A DNA stretch of 30,000 nucleotides from Bigelowiella natans CCMP2755. Its lineage: Eukaryota; Cercozoa; Chlorarachniophyceae. The number at the start of each line of letters is the position of its first letter. The stretch's first letter is position 1. Under the pieces are notes generated by a model, which saw nothing but the letters and a program-made list of their open reading frames with translations, ran no database searches and was not told where the DNA came from. The stretch is taken from contig ADNK01002399.1 in the NCBI GenBank assembly GCA_000320545.1, positions 1 to 30,000 of the forward strand. Reading direction: 5' to 3'. Position numbers and translations under genes: made by a program. Positions 1 to 11,229 of this stretch are shown piece after piece.

Positions 1-172
1 CAGCAGCAGCAGCAGTCGACATATTGATGATGATGACGATGATGACGACGATGGTGATGATGATGATGATGATGATGATGAGAAGGATGAGAACGATGAG
101 AATGATGATGATGATGATCTCACTCACATGCGGTTCATTTCGATTTTCGTTCCAAAATTGGCAATTCGTAAG

Positions 173-207
<35 letters not shown>

Positions 208-208
208 C
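1..208 (-). repeat. NBP35 intron filled with CAG and ATG/CAT triplet repeats
   Basis: Seen on the plus strand: (CAG)5 at 1-15, an ATG/GAC-rich tract at about 25-118, and a pure (CAT)n run at 173-207. On the coding strand the last run begins exactly at the 5' splice site after the sixth NBP35 exon, so the intron starts as GTGATGATG. The unique 50 bases at 120-172 show no NBP35-like continuation in any frame, so the next exon is probably outside the window. Confidence 0.75.
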
Positions 209-1561
209 AGGCACAGACCTCCATCCGGAGCCTGATCTATGCACTTCTTCGTTCTCGACTCCCATCATTCGCGGCATGCTGTGAGGGGGGGATTGCAGTG
301 TGCTCTTTAGATTGCTGGCGCATGCACTGAGCGTTGTGAGCTGTATACATCGTCGAGCTGCTACTACTACCTCGGCCCACAGATGTCAATGTCTAGAACG
401 CCAACCTCTTTCTTCGCATCCGCAAGGCCCCAGGCAATTTGAGACGCGATTGTGCTTTTACCCACACCGCCTGATCGTATTGGAATGATGCGTTGTGGAC
501 AACAGGTGTACTACAACTACCACTGCCGCTACTACTATCTCCCCAGCTGCTGTTAAGCTGATGGATGGCTTGCGGGGGATTATGAGAAATAGGTTCTTTT
601 GCTCGTATTTCGCAGCTCAGCTCGTCTAGCTCAAATTGTAAGCACACCCACACAAACTGTTGGTGTTTTTGGCTCATGTTGCGACGATCCTCATCAGCTA
701 AGGCAGCACCCTCAGCATGAATAGTAAGTACCTTTGCCGGAGAGGACTAGTATCGTGTGCTTCACACCCTCGAACGCCTCTTTCACTTTCTCAGCTGCCA
801 TGAGAATTAATTGTGTCCATGTACAGAGAAGAATCATTGAAAATCACCGTTTTTGTGACATTTTACGTGATACCCAAAATACTTGTGATATGACGTAATA
901 ACCCGCAAAAAATAATGGAGAAAAATGGTGCTCAGATCGCTCTTCTGAATTTTCCTTGTCCCCCCCCCCCCCCCCATCATCTCCACACTCGGACCTGCTG
1001 GATCAGGTTCAGCGCCTTTTCCGCTAGCGCATTTTGCCTATAGAGTGAGAGTGCAGTTATGTGAAACAACGTTTTTGACATCTACAGCATAGTACTCATG
1101 TCTCGAATCTCCAAAGAGGACATCCTTGGAAGGAATGAAAGACAAGCTTTCCAACGGGAATCAAGAACAGCTTTGAGTGTGGTACTATGTGCGTTCACCT
1201 TCTCGTATTTCCCATAATAATCAGCATCCGCCCTTCCCCCCTCCCACCTCCTCCCCTTCCATACACACATCTTTTATAGATAAATTTGTCTCTCGGGATG
1301 CGCAGCAAAGGCGCGGGGTTTCTTCAGCGAAACCGATTCTCAATTCCCATTTCGAGGCCATATATTAACCTGGTTCGGACATCCTGCGCACGATGATGCC
1401 TTCCCTGCCATCTGTGACTCGGGGCCAACACACCCTGGAGGCAATGGGGGTTGCGGCGGTTCAGGAAAGAGCAAGCGAGGAATGAAAGAGAAAGAGAGAT
1501 AGCGAGTGCGATATGATACAAATCGGAAACCTTCATTTGCGTTCTCTGGCACTGCGCTCAT
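209..1561 (-). CDS. NBP35: NBP35/NUBP1 Fe-S scaffold P-loop ATPase, 5' part (six exons; runs off the window)
   Basis: Cytosolic P-loop NTPase that, in its family, works with CFD1 as the scaffold assembling Fe-S clusters for cytosolic and nuclear proteins. Exons on the minus strand are 1561-1531, 1434-1370, 1037-995, 794-732, 470-371 and 278-209; every junction is GT-AG and the phases agree. They give the first 124 residues. The N-terminal cluster motif is intact: C12-x13-C26-x2-C29-x5-C35, with the last Cys supplied by the third exon. The text CAGCPNQ and the deviant Walker A GKGGVGKST (66-74, split by an intron) are diagnostic, followed by DIDICGP and a PRMMG segment. The N-terminal four-Cys motif separates NBP35 from CFD1/NUBP2. 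The remaining 200 or so residues lie left of position 1. The start Met gives a short leader, normal for the family. None of these exons is visible as a long open frame. Confidence 0.92.
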
Positions 1562-3135
1562 TCGCTCTGTCTTGGTAGGTTGATACTTTTGTGGTTGCCG
1601 TCTTTGCGTTTGCAAGAGGAGGGGAGGAGGACATAATGAGACACGAACACGCTTTGAACTATGACTCAACTAAACGGATAACTAACAATCTAGGTGAAGG
1701 ATTGGGTCGAAGTGAACCCGCTTATTGGCTTTCGAATGAATAAGCGGGATCTGTCTCCCCTCCCCTCCGCAGACCTGGGCAGAGTACTGCGGCGTGCTCG
1801 TCTTTCTGAAGGCCGGAAGCCACGAGAACAGACGCAAAAATTCAGTAAATTTGCTAATTTTTCATGTCGCAGAAGTAGAATCCACGTTATTTTCACTTTT
1901 CTCGTATGTTTTTGTTTCCCCAAACATTTTGGCTGAAATGAATGTGCTCTGATGGTTCTTGCACGTGCAGTTCTGCACCAATGCCAAGTTCAGTGTTCAG
2001 GCTTTCTAGCTTTGTCCGTTCAGATGGGGATGCAATTCCGATCCTTGGCAGATTGAACTAAAATCCGAGCGTCGCCTGCACACGCGAACCTTGATGCATG
2101 CTGGCAAGGTGGACGTGCAAGTGCTTCTTCGGTCGATCACGTGGTTTGCAAACTGCTCATTGCAGCAGCGAGAGGATTGTGGTGTGGGGTCGCTGAGCAC
2201 TGCTGGACTGTGAACGATGCACGCTGGTGCGGCTCACAGCAGCCATGTTTGCTCACGGAGGTGCGGAGGCACTTCTTGTCAGGTTCACGTTCTCACGCTT
2301 CTCAGCAACTTTCAACAACGCTGACGCTGCCACTCCTAGACTTGCACTGCAGTGCACTCTCAGCAGCACCACGTTGGTGAATCGGGTCTTCTCATCCAAC
2401 GAGGACCAGAGGCCAAAGTTCAGGATTCAGGCTAGCAGGGTTCATTGGTGCATTTCAGTCAGAGATGCGATGCGCACACTTCAGAGCGCAGACTTGCCAG
2501 CTTGGCAGGCAGCGACTAGAGCGGGCCGCACGTTCGATCACTTGTTGCATTGCTTGGAAGCTTCGCGAGCGAAGGCCCATCCGTGGGCCACAAGAACAAG
2601 TTTGGGAGGAGGAGGTCACGACCAGGCTGCTAGCAGGTTTCTCATGGACATTTCTGACTCCAGCTGCAAATTGCACCACCGTGCACTTCGACAACTTCGA
2701 TTCTTGTTTGCGCAGCATGCTGGCATGCAGAATGCTAGAATGGTCCTTTCATCAGGCCAGTCGGTCAATGCAAGCGCTCCTCGCGTTCGCGAAGTTGTTC
2801 GTGCACGGCAATGCTGCGAGCATCGTGATGACATTGCCAAAGCACAACTGAGTTGCGTGTGTTGCCCAAGCTAGCAATTAGCTACTCATTGGTAGCGGTG
2901 TGTAGCCATCACAATGGTCAGGTTCATGTTCCCGATTACACAAGTCTAGGAGTGGGATTGATGAAAGAGAACAGGTTGCGTCACCCGGACCCAAATGAGG
3001 TCTAGAGGTCACGGTCGCGATCGACGAGCTTGCGCGGCCAGTTGAAGGAAGATAGTTTTTGAGGGTTTGGAACACATGTATGTCAATTGGATGAGACTCA
3101 ATGGCATCGTTGCATCCGTATCAACCCCCCCCCCA

Positions 3136-3177
<42 letters not shown>

Positions 3178-3446
3178 TTTGTATGTGTGTTCATCACACC
3201 AACTTGACGTCGTGTTTGGCACAAACACGTGCACATGAAAGATTGTGCATTGCATGCGCTGCTAATCCATGTTTGGACACATTCAGGTTTGCAAAGCAGA
3301 TGCATCCTGCACCATTTCTATGAATGGGCATGCACCCTTCTCTTTGAGGAGTTACATGGGTTTTACCTACTTGTTGACCTACTCCTATCGCAAGTCTACG
3401 CAACATCTCAATGGTATCTGTACATTTGTCCTGCGCCATTTGCCCA
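1562..3446. other. Spacer between NBP35 and the four-TM gene; no convincing gene
   Basis: The part next to 1561 should hold the NBP35 promoter and 5' UTR, but no clear TATA box was found. Open frames of up to 215 codons occur at 2227-2874 on the plus strand with overlapping open frames on both strands, rich in GCA/TGC words, with no splice-site pattern and no recognisable domain; I do not call them. A (CT)n tract lies at 3139-3173 after a short C run. Nothing else was recognised. Confidence 0.5.
3139..3173. repeat. (CT)n tract
   Basis: Pure CT dinucleotide run after a short C homopolymer, in the spacer downstream of the four-TM gene. Confidence 0.85.
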
Positions 3447-4544
3447 TCACCGCTCTTTAAACAATTTATGCACATACCGCTTTAAGCACCCGTCATCAAT
3501 TTTCGTATAGAACCAGTTGTCCCATTTGGGGTAAATGTCCCGGACTCGCCTGCGTTCTGTAATCTTTATTGCAACATCGGTTATTGAGGCAGGCATTTCT
3601 GCTCTGCGAAAATACGGAAGCCATATATTCTCAAAGTCTTCCTTATCTGACTCGAAGCTAAACCAAGCCAAAGTCGAATGCTTGACAAAGTCCGTGAAAA
3701 ACATCAAGAGCTGGGACGCTCCCCAAGTGGGTAGGAAGGCTGCTCCAAGGCGGGCACTCAACCACAATGCGACAGCAAGGAATCCTAGACTCATCACTGT
3801 CAGAGCTACCATAATACTGTAGCCATATTCTTCGGCTTCTTTCAAACTCAGGCCCCAAAGCTTCCCCCCCCCCAACAAACAGCTACATTCCAGCGCATAT
3901 CTAGTTCCGATGTCCCAGGGGAAGGACACTACCGACACGCAAATTGACTTTACTATGACCATCGTTGTGTCGCCTTTTGTAGGTATGATGATTGTGAATA
4001 TGGTTGACCACATGAGCAGCCAACACTGTGAGTTCCAAAGCCACAATAGCCGCTCCCTTCGACTGAAAGGATGAAGAGGATGCGATAGACAGGTGGATAG
4101 GAATATATGCTCTTCGCGAAGTCTTGCGTAAAGGATTGAAGGAAAGCTGCCGTCTGTGCCAGGAAGGCCGTAAAACTTGGCTCCAACAAGCATCTTCTTG
4201 AGCTCCCACACGCAGTTTTTGGCAGAAATGAGGGGAAGTTTTTTAAATAGGAGCTTTTTGCAATCCTTTTCCTTCTTTTTGTCCTTCATAAAAAAGGGAG
4301 TTATGGATTCCGGTACACTAAATCCATGGGAGGGGCGGCGCGAATGGGACGAAGTTTTGCGTGGAGCAGGTGTAACATTGCTGTGTGTCTGCCGAGGAGG
4401 TGCAAGAGATAATCGGCGCGGATTAAGAAGAGACGATCGGCGTGGAGGTGTCGAGCTAGTTGATGGAGATGGTATTTTAGATCTCGGTGCTGTTCTCGTT
4501 TTCTTCACCATGTCGCAGAAAGAGAGTCCGGAAAAGTGACTCAA
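3447..4544 (-). CDS. Single-exon four-TM membrane protein, weakly polycystin-1-like
   Basis: An uninterrupted frame of 365 codons, the longest continuous minus-strand frame here. Start at 4544; an in-frame Met at 4511 gives 354 aa. The first 90 residues are basic and Ser/Pro/Arg-rich, probably disordered and cytoplasmic. Then comes a segment with the order EEHIFLS, HPFSRRERLLWLW and a hydrophobic helix, which recalls the stretch after the PLAT domain in polycystin-1-like proteins (a Glu-His-x-Trp/Phe-Leu-Ser motif, a Phe-Thr/Ser-Arg motif, then TM segments). Further hydrophobic stretches fall at roughly residues 205-230, 245-275 and 280-300. The C-terminus is charged and Lys/Arg-rich. No pore or Cys-framed extracellular domain is seen, so it is at most a fragment of that architecture. 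The lack of introns is unlike its neighbours. The polycystin link is from memory and tentative. Confidence 0.6.
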   Translation of the reverse strand: MSHFSGLSFCDMVKKTRTAPRSKIPSPSTSSTPPRRSSLLNPRRLSLAPPRQTHSNVTPAPRKTSSHSRRPSHGFSVPESITPFFMKDKKKEKDCKKLLFKKLPLISAKNCVWELKKMLVGAKFYGLPGTDGSFPSILYARLREEHIFLSTCLSHPLHPFSRRERLLWLWNSQCWLLMWSTIFTIIIPTKGDTTMVIVKSICVSVVSFPWDIGTRYALECSCLLGGGKLWGLSLKEAEEYGYSIMVALTVMSLGFLAVALWLSARLGAAFLPTWGASQLLMFFTDFVKHSTLAWFSFESDKEDFENIWLPYFRRAEMPASITDVAIKITERRRVRDIYPKWDNWFYTKIDDGCLKRYVHKLFKER

Positions 4545-5007
4545 AGATGAAGGAATGAATGAAGCGATTCAACAGGAGCGGTTGAAGGGCTCTACAGTCA
4601 TGCTGACTCATCTGTGACCTCCCCTATTAACTAGAGTTCCTGCGAAAGTTGGGTTCGATGAAAAGGGTTGGTTTCATCCCTGTTAACTTCAGCCGGCTCG
4701 GCTTCGGAAGTGATAAGCACTACATCAAAAAACGACAATCAATTTTGATTGTCGCAGGGATATATTCAGTGTGATTTTCTCACATAATCCGAATGGAATT
4801 CCAGACCATTTCGGCCTATTCTCTCGGCGAATTCCCCCTTTTCTGTCCTACGAATTTGACGGGATACTCCCCAAGATTGATTCGAACATTTATGCAAATA
4901 TTGTGCTTTATCCGCTTTGAAATAACGAAAAAGGACTATATTTTGACATAATAACTATAAAATATGCAAAGCCCAAATACTTACAGTTCTAGAAAGCGAA
5001 CACCAAA
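4545..5007. promoter_or_regulatory. Divergent intergenic region between the four-TM gene and NHP2
   Basis: The 463 bases separate the start of the minus-strand gene (4544) from the NHP2 ATG (5008), so both promoters should lie here. A TATA-like TATAAAAT lies at 4956-4963, about 45 nt before the NHP2 ATG, which would imply a very short leader. No coding exon was found. Confidence 0.4.
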
Positions 5008-5351
5008 ATGGAGGTTGAGTCGCGAGAGGCCCTGGGCATCAGCACTATAGCCAATCCCCTAGCCGATGAGAAATTGACAACGAAGTGCCTAAAGCTCGTT
5101 AAGAAAGGTTCTTTGCTTAAAAAGTGATGTTGCAAGCTCGCAAAAAAGCTCATTTCCCTTTTACGGTATCTATAATATTACTGACACTTTGACTTAATCC
5201 CAGCTGTGGCAGCTAAGATGTCGAGAAGGGGGATAAAGGAGGTCGTGAAGGCGCTCCGAAAAAAGGAAAAAGGGTAATCCATGCGTTATAAAGTATAATG
5301 CCTCGAATTTTCAACTGGTATTGCAAAGGATACGGAATTGCATGAAAAACA

Positions 5352-5389
<38 letters not shown>

Positions 5390-6309
5390 TAGATAAATGC
5401 TTATTCGTTTATTTATTCATTTATTTATATTATGCAATCTAGATTATTGATTCTGGCTGGAAACGTGACGCCAGTTGATGTTATTACGCACGTTCCAATC
5501 TTGGCCGAGGTGATAACATTTTCCATTGCACACTATTTTTAATCTTTCACGATTTATAAGTCATTCAACATTTCTTTTCATGCCGTGAAAGCAAAACAAG
5601 TACATAATATTATATAACGCTGCACTCATCTAAATTCGTTTGTCATCAACAGTGGCTTGAGAAGTAACAATCTTGGTTCGATTATTTTTCCTTCAGGAAT
5701 GCGAGGTGCCATACGTTTACGTGCCGAGCAAGGCTGACTTGGGCATGGCAGGTCTCCATCAACTTCCTTCCAAAACAATAAATACAAAAGGAAACAACAG
5801 CACAGCAGACAATTACACGTGAAGAATTTTAAATATGAAGTAGTCTGCTGTATCTTTTTTTATCTCCATACGATTACCGGATTGACTTCCCTTGGAGCTC
5901 AAATCGGGGATATGAATGTTTCTACCACCGTCACCATATGCTGAACGTATTGAGAGTGTCTCCCATCGTTGTCCTTGTGCTACTCAGGAGCCAGCAAGAG
6001 ACCAACCAGCTGCATGTTCATTCTAAAGCCAAAGGTGCATGGCAAATGCATTCACACAAAAAAACCATACATGCGTGAGGTCTTGAGCTTCCAAGATTTT
6101 CTTGTTCGAGCTTGAAAATGGCTTTTAAAAGCGCGTAGACACCCGCGGGCTTCTGTTATTAGAGCTCCTCGCTTCGTTGTTCAACATCTGGTTTTTGAAT
6201 TTGACAGGAGGGGGCTGCTTACGCTGAGTTGTTTGGCAAAGTTAAGAAAAAGGTAGTGCAGGCAGGAGGGGAGGGGGGGGGGGGGGGTGAGGAAGAGGGT
6301 TGTATATGA
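5008..6309 (+). CDS. NHP2: NHP2, H/ACA snoRNP core protein (L7Ae family), six exons
   Basis: Core protein of H/ACA ribonucleoproteins, which guide pseudouridylation of rRNA and snRNA; the family binds kink-turn-like RNA in the nucleolus. Exons 5008-5107, 5204-5273, 5443-5509, 5697-5751, 5988-6034 and 6208-6309 join in phase to 146 aa, near the usual 150. Family marks run in order: ANPLADEKLT near residue 16, SRRGIKEVVKAL (about 40-51), LAGNVTPVDV, ECEVPYVYVPSKADLG (a pattern typical of NHP2 rather than SNU13 or L7A) and KRPTSC. The chain crosses five introns without a broken codon. The last exon runs through a 17-base G tract (coding Gly) before a TGA at 6307-6309; this tail is unreliable because one base of slippage would change it. 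The gene starts about 460 bp from a divergent neighbour, and the next gene begins only 95 bp after its stop. Confidence 0.92.
5355..5386. repeat. (AC)n tract in NHP2 intron 2
   Basis: Pure AC run in the middle of the intron 5274-5442. Confidence 0.85.
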
Positions 6310-6403
6310 GATGCACACAAGTGTTTCCATCTCCTTGTTATGATGATGATGAGGCTTTAAAAGCCCGTGCCCTGAGGACGATTGAATCTTTCATATATCC
6401 GTG

Positions 6404-8238
6404 ATGCCTTCATTTTTTGGGGGAAAAGAGTGTGCTGTACTGCGCTATACTAAGGCGGAATACGATGTTATGTAAACCAGCACATTTATTTATGTTTACA
6501 CAAGATCTTGCAACGTGCGTGCGGGCGATTAGTACCTTAAATCAGGCATAGTTTGAACGATCACATATGACTTTCGTTGCCATTTTTAACACAGATAATA
6601 GCCGTGACGCCAGATTGGTCCTGAAGACGTCCATCAAAGAGTTACGTTTTAGGAATAACAAGGAAGCCGATGCAGAAATGAGAAATCAACAGAGTTGATA
6701 AAGGACGACGTGTTGCATCCTGCTGTCGCATCCTGCAATCGCATTTTAATGTTAATATGACTGATGCTATGCTTCTATTCGTTTTGCTTGATGCCATGCA
6801 GCCGCTGTATGCGAAGTAAATGAGCCATGTGGGCAAAGTACGAGGTGAGATGGAACTAGTTAATTTATCACACATATCGAGATATTGCTAAAACCTCATT
6901 TTTGACAAAATAGACGTTTTGCTTGCAAATACACGTGCTATATAGCGTGCACATTAAACGTGAGCATAAATTTCTTTCTCCGATCCATATGGCACGCATG
7001 TACACGCTGCATGTGTAAGTGATATGTGCATGAAACGACAGTGGCGGTGCATGCAGCAGTGCGCCGGAAGCGCTATAGCGCGGGTGATAGAGTGTATCGA
7101 CAAAACAATTCACATCAACTATTATATATGTTGCACCTACTAGCTAGCATGCATGCGTTGCATCGGACGGACGAGCGCTGTGATCGCTACAAAAACAATG
7201 CCGTTTGATACGTGCTGCTGTTATGTGTAGCTATGTTTCTAGTTTAGCATTCATACCGATATAATCGCAGGCAGACGACATCTACCACATATGCGCCAAA
7301 TCCCAACGGCGAAGCCTGCTGTGGAGCGCTCGCTCGTCACAACACGGCCCCATGTCAATGCATGCCGTGATGTCATTGTGACGTTGCACGTGATTTACAT
7401 GTTGGCATGTAACAATAGACAAAGAACAACTATATACACTTTCTCACAACGGGATCACCGATGCTGTGGAAGGGGCAACATATCCATCTAAGAAAAAGTC
7501 ATATCCTATGGAAAGGGAGGCGTACCGCGTCTGATATCGACTGTTAACACCTGATGAGATTGTTGTTTAGTGCTATCAATGGATTGTAGAAGACGACTAG
7601 AAGATTTGCTAAAGCAGAAAGGAATAAACAGTCGCCTGGCTTTGGTTTCTCTGTCTACGACTTATGCGACCGGGAACAACGCGACTATCGATTCTATTCT
7701 CAGTACTTCGATCATTCTTCTTTAAAAAAGAAACTGTTTTAAGCATCTTCTTCTTCTACTCCTTCTTCTTCTCCTCCTTCTCCTTCTACTCCTTCTCCTT
7801 CTCCTTTTTCTTCTTCTTTCCCCCCTCTTCTCTCTACCGCATCGCCTTAGAAACGCTTGAAGCACTTTCGCCTCGAAGTTGTTTTTCAAGCTGTAGTTCT
7901 GAGAGACCAATGCCTGCTGCGACCTGAGCACGCAAACGTTATTGGATTTACAATGTGGTGATTTACGAGATGGTTGCGAAGAAGGGTGGGGGGGGTGCGG
8001 TTGGTATTACCAAAGATTGATAGGCCGCTCGAAAGTCACAGATATGCATCTGTTAAGTTCGGGCACATAGCAAAAAAACAATCTCTTATGGGTTGATGTC
8101 ATAACGGCGTGGCGGGGGGAAGGGGGGGGGGGGAGAAAGGACGGAGTATGAGATCCGATGTTAAAAAAAATATACATGTGGATAGATTACGAGAACATCA
8201 TTCCAATTTATGTCTTCACACGGCCAGAGAGCGAGAGA

Positions 8239-8287
<49 letters not shown>

Positions 8288-9587
8288 GCCGCATGGGGCC
8301 TAATCATCGGTATCTCTACCACACACGATTCTTTCTTGTATCGCTAGCGATCTCACATCAAATACATCGCTTGCTCCTCTGCTCTATGCTCGCACGCAGC
8401 AAAACATGCTGAGCTGCGAAAAGAGCTGATGCACGCAAAAGCCTGGTGCTACCTGTCGCCCCGAATGTCGTACGGCTGCTGCGAAGGCGTCCGCATTGGG
8501 TCAGGCTTGGATGTCTACCACATCAACATCACAATCCCAAGTCAAAAACCAAAACTCCGCGCCGCTGTGTGCATTTGCTCGTTTATGCTTAAGAATTGGG
8601 GGGGGGGGGGGACTGCACGGTGTACCTTAACGGAAGTGTCGATTGTGTAGGAAGCACAGAAACCATTCTCCACCAGCATATCCTATCAGCAAATATATAT
8701 CACAAACGATCTACTTTATCAGTTATAGATCTCAACGAAGGCGGAGAGAGGGGAAACCAAAGCAAGCAAGCAATGCACAAATGGAAATAACTAATCATAG
8801 CTCATTGAAGGAAAGCATTGTTGGGCGCCGGAAAGGTTGCTCTGGTTGCGGAGATACGCGACGAGAACATACACGTACACGATCGCACGCCGGGTGGCAG
8901 TTACCAGGATCTTCTTGAAGTTGTCGCACAGGACGTCAATTCCAGGCCTTTCCTGCGTAGGATGAGCAGTAGTATTGCGTATCGCTACATTCAAAGGGAA
9001 AAGCCGCTGAAATTTCATCGACTTTTCGCTCTAAAACGAGCTCTCGTGATGGATGTCGGGGCGTCAAAATCACCGGCGAAAAAAATCCCCTTCTTAGCAG
9101 CGACTCATCAAGCGTTTGCTGTAATACGCGATTGCTCTGGCTTATTCTTGTGAGGAGCATTATGTTCTCTGCACTCTTTCCTTCTATCACTTAGCCCCCC
9201 ATCCACCCCCCCGTTGCGCTCACTCTAGCACTCTCCGTCTCGCCCTTTTTTCCTCCATTGCTGTCACCGTATACCTTAACGCTGACGGCGAGTCCTTTCT
9301 CCTGTACAAGGTGATCCAGGACCATGTCGCCGACCCTTTGATTACGTGGAATATCTTGTATAAAATGATATAACTCACGATCGATTGGGAATGTGCGACT
9401 TGGTATACAAATGGCGGTATTTTCCCCAAAATATCTCCAAACCTGTTCTAAAGAAAATTTGTCACCTTGAATTGGTACTTTATTTTATATTTATCTTCTT
9501 CTTCTTCTTCTTCTCCTTCTTCTTCCTAATATTTTCTGCTGCAGGCCAGTCATGGCGTCGTTGCATACCTTTCTCCATGAAGCTTGA
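6404..9587 (+). CDS. Unrecognised protein, about 391 aa, roughly ten exons
   Basis: Model: 6404-6471, 6602-6693, 6802-6844, 7590-7702, 7879-7937 (acceptor 7851 also possible, in another phase), 8348-8566, 8651-8721, 8811-9149, 9229-9357 and 9545-9587. All joins are GT-AG and in phase. The best supported block is 8348-9357, where several consecutive exons read as ordinary globular protein: a helical Cys-containing part (HAELRKEL), a strand-rich part (GLDVYHINITIP), a basic segment (NSRPFLRRM) and a hydrophobic stretch (FAVIRDCSGLF). No family was recognised and no targeting signal is obvious. The 3' end is uncertain: the exon at 9229 could instead end at 9310 and splice to 9611-9871, an open 87-codon stretch. 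Introns hold CTT, GA and TTC tracts and one long intron (6845-7589). Individual boundaries are less certain than the existence of a plus-strand gene. Confidence 0.6.
7748..7835. repeat. CTT/CTC-rich pyrimidine tract
   Basis: An imperfect run of CTT and CTC triplets and T runs, just upstream of an acceptor at 7850 in the ten-exon gene. On the coding strand it acts as a pyrimidine tract. Confidence 0.75.
8226..8284. repeat. (GA)n tract with GATA interruption
   Basis: GA run with a central GATAGATAGATA block, in the intron before the exon that starts at 8348. Confidence 0.8.
9494..9527. repeat. (TTC)n tract in the last intron of the ten-exon gene
   Basis: TTC run followed by TTTTCTGCTGCAG; it forms the pyrimidine tract of the acceptor at 9543-9544. 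Confidence 0.8.
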
Positions 9588-9871
9588 TGATCGTGTCTCT
9601 ATCCCTACAGGTTAAGCGTCACATATCAGCCAGCATCTTCGCAACAACTTCGCAACGACTATTACGCACGCTGCTGCATGAGCATGAGCTGAACAAATAC
9701 GGGGGGCAAGCTCTACCAATCCACATATTCTCCTCCCAAACACATAGCAGTGATAAGAGTGCAATGGACGAGCCCAGCATGCAAATGCGCCGTAGGAATT
9801 GTCAAGAGAAGTCACATAACAGTTATGAGAGCTGCTTCTCGCAAACGGAGGACAGCCACCTCTCCTACTAA

Positions 9872-9874
9872 TTA

Positions 9875-9905
<31 letters not shown>

Positions 9906-10050
9906 CTACTACTACTACTTCCACAATACCCAAGTTTGGGGTCACGAACAATAAGCTTGTTCTCAAAATCCCCCTCGTCGCCAAAGACGCCCTGCGCCTC
10001 CTCAAAAACCTAAGATACAACGATTTTCGAATTTACATTCAGATTCTCTG

Positions 10051-10104
<54 letters not shown>

Positions 10105-11150
10105 GGATACAATATCTACTCACAAATTTTAATTTAAAATGTGTATGTGTATATGTCAGTCACACTTCCTTAGCAGAGCGGTACTTACCTTCCGATTGAG
10201 GTTGATTTGGTCATTAATCACCGCATATCTATTTCCCGGGTAGTATACAGTGTTGTAAACAGCAGCAGCAGCACAAATACAAAAAACAAAACAAATCAAC
10301 CATCTTTCATAACCGTGCTCGAATGGCGATCTATGCGCAAAGTCGTATCATCTCAAGAAATCCTAATGGAGATCCAAAAAGCTCAATTTGGGTTTTGGAA
10401 GATTGCTGCTCAATGAGACGATAACCGAGGTTGTGTTGTATGCGCTACTATTCTTCTTCTTCTTCTTCTTCTTCTTTTTCCTCTTTCTTCTCTCCCCCCC
10501 CCGTGTGTGTGTACGTGTGTGTGTGTTTTTCGAATAATTCTCCAAATTTGGTTGCGCTCCGTATCTGTCTGAAATAGAATGGGTAAATTACTGAACGTAG
10601 GAGATGAAATCGAAGTATTGCGGGTCACTGAGGTCGCCAATCATCACGCTGCCTGCTCTCTATCGATGGACAAGTAGAGTATGCGAGGAGGGGGGGGAGG
10701 GAGAAATAGTAAGCAGACGGCGATGTGTGAGAGTGTTTTTACGTGCCCCCCCCCCCCCCCCCCCCCCCGGGAAAAACCAAGGGGTTTGTAAGGGCTATAC
10801 GGGTACGAACTATTAACTATTGCGTTTTGGAAAATACTAACTAATACGAGGTAAGAAATATCCTGCAGATATATCATGACCCTGCGACACAGAGGTAGTG
10901 TCATCGGTGTGTTCGAGATGAAAGGGAGGCGATGATGGTCATGATAGCGAAGCTGAAACAACAGAAAGGACGGGCGGAGGAGGAGGGGGGAGGAAAATAG
11001 TAAAAAACACTAACCTGATTCACATTTTCTTTGGTGAAAAATGCCGACACGTACTCGCTTTGGTACTCAACGCGTTTTTTGTCTGAAAACAAGGATTAAG
11101 ACCGATGGCAATGAGGCGGTGAGAACAACTATGATCACTGGTTGATTAAA

Positions 11151-11184
<34 letters not shown>

Positions 11185-11185
11185 G

Positions 11186-11229
<44 letters not shown>

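Noticed and set aside
1-284. Plus-strand frame rich in Met and Ile
   Set aside because: It is a translation of triplet repeats in an NBP35 intron.
2227-2874. Plus-strand open frame of 215 codons
   Set aside because: Overlapping frames on both strands are also open, the composition is that of the GCA/TGC-rich spacer, and there is no domain, splice pattern or good start.
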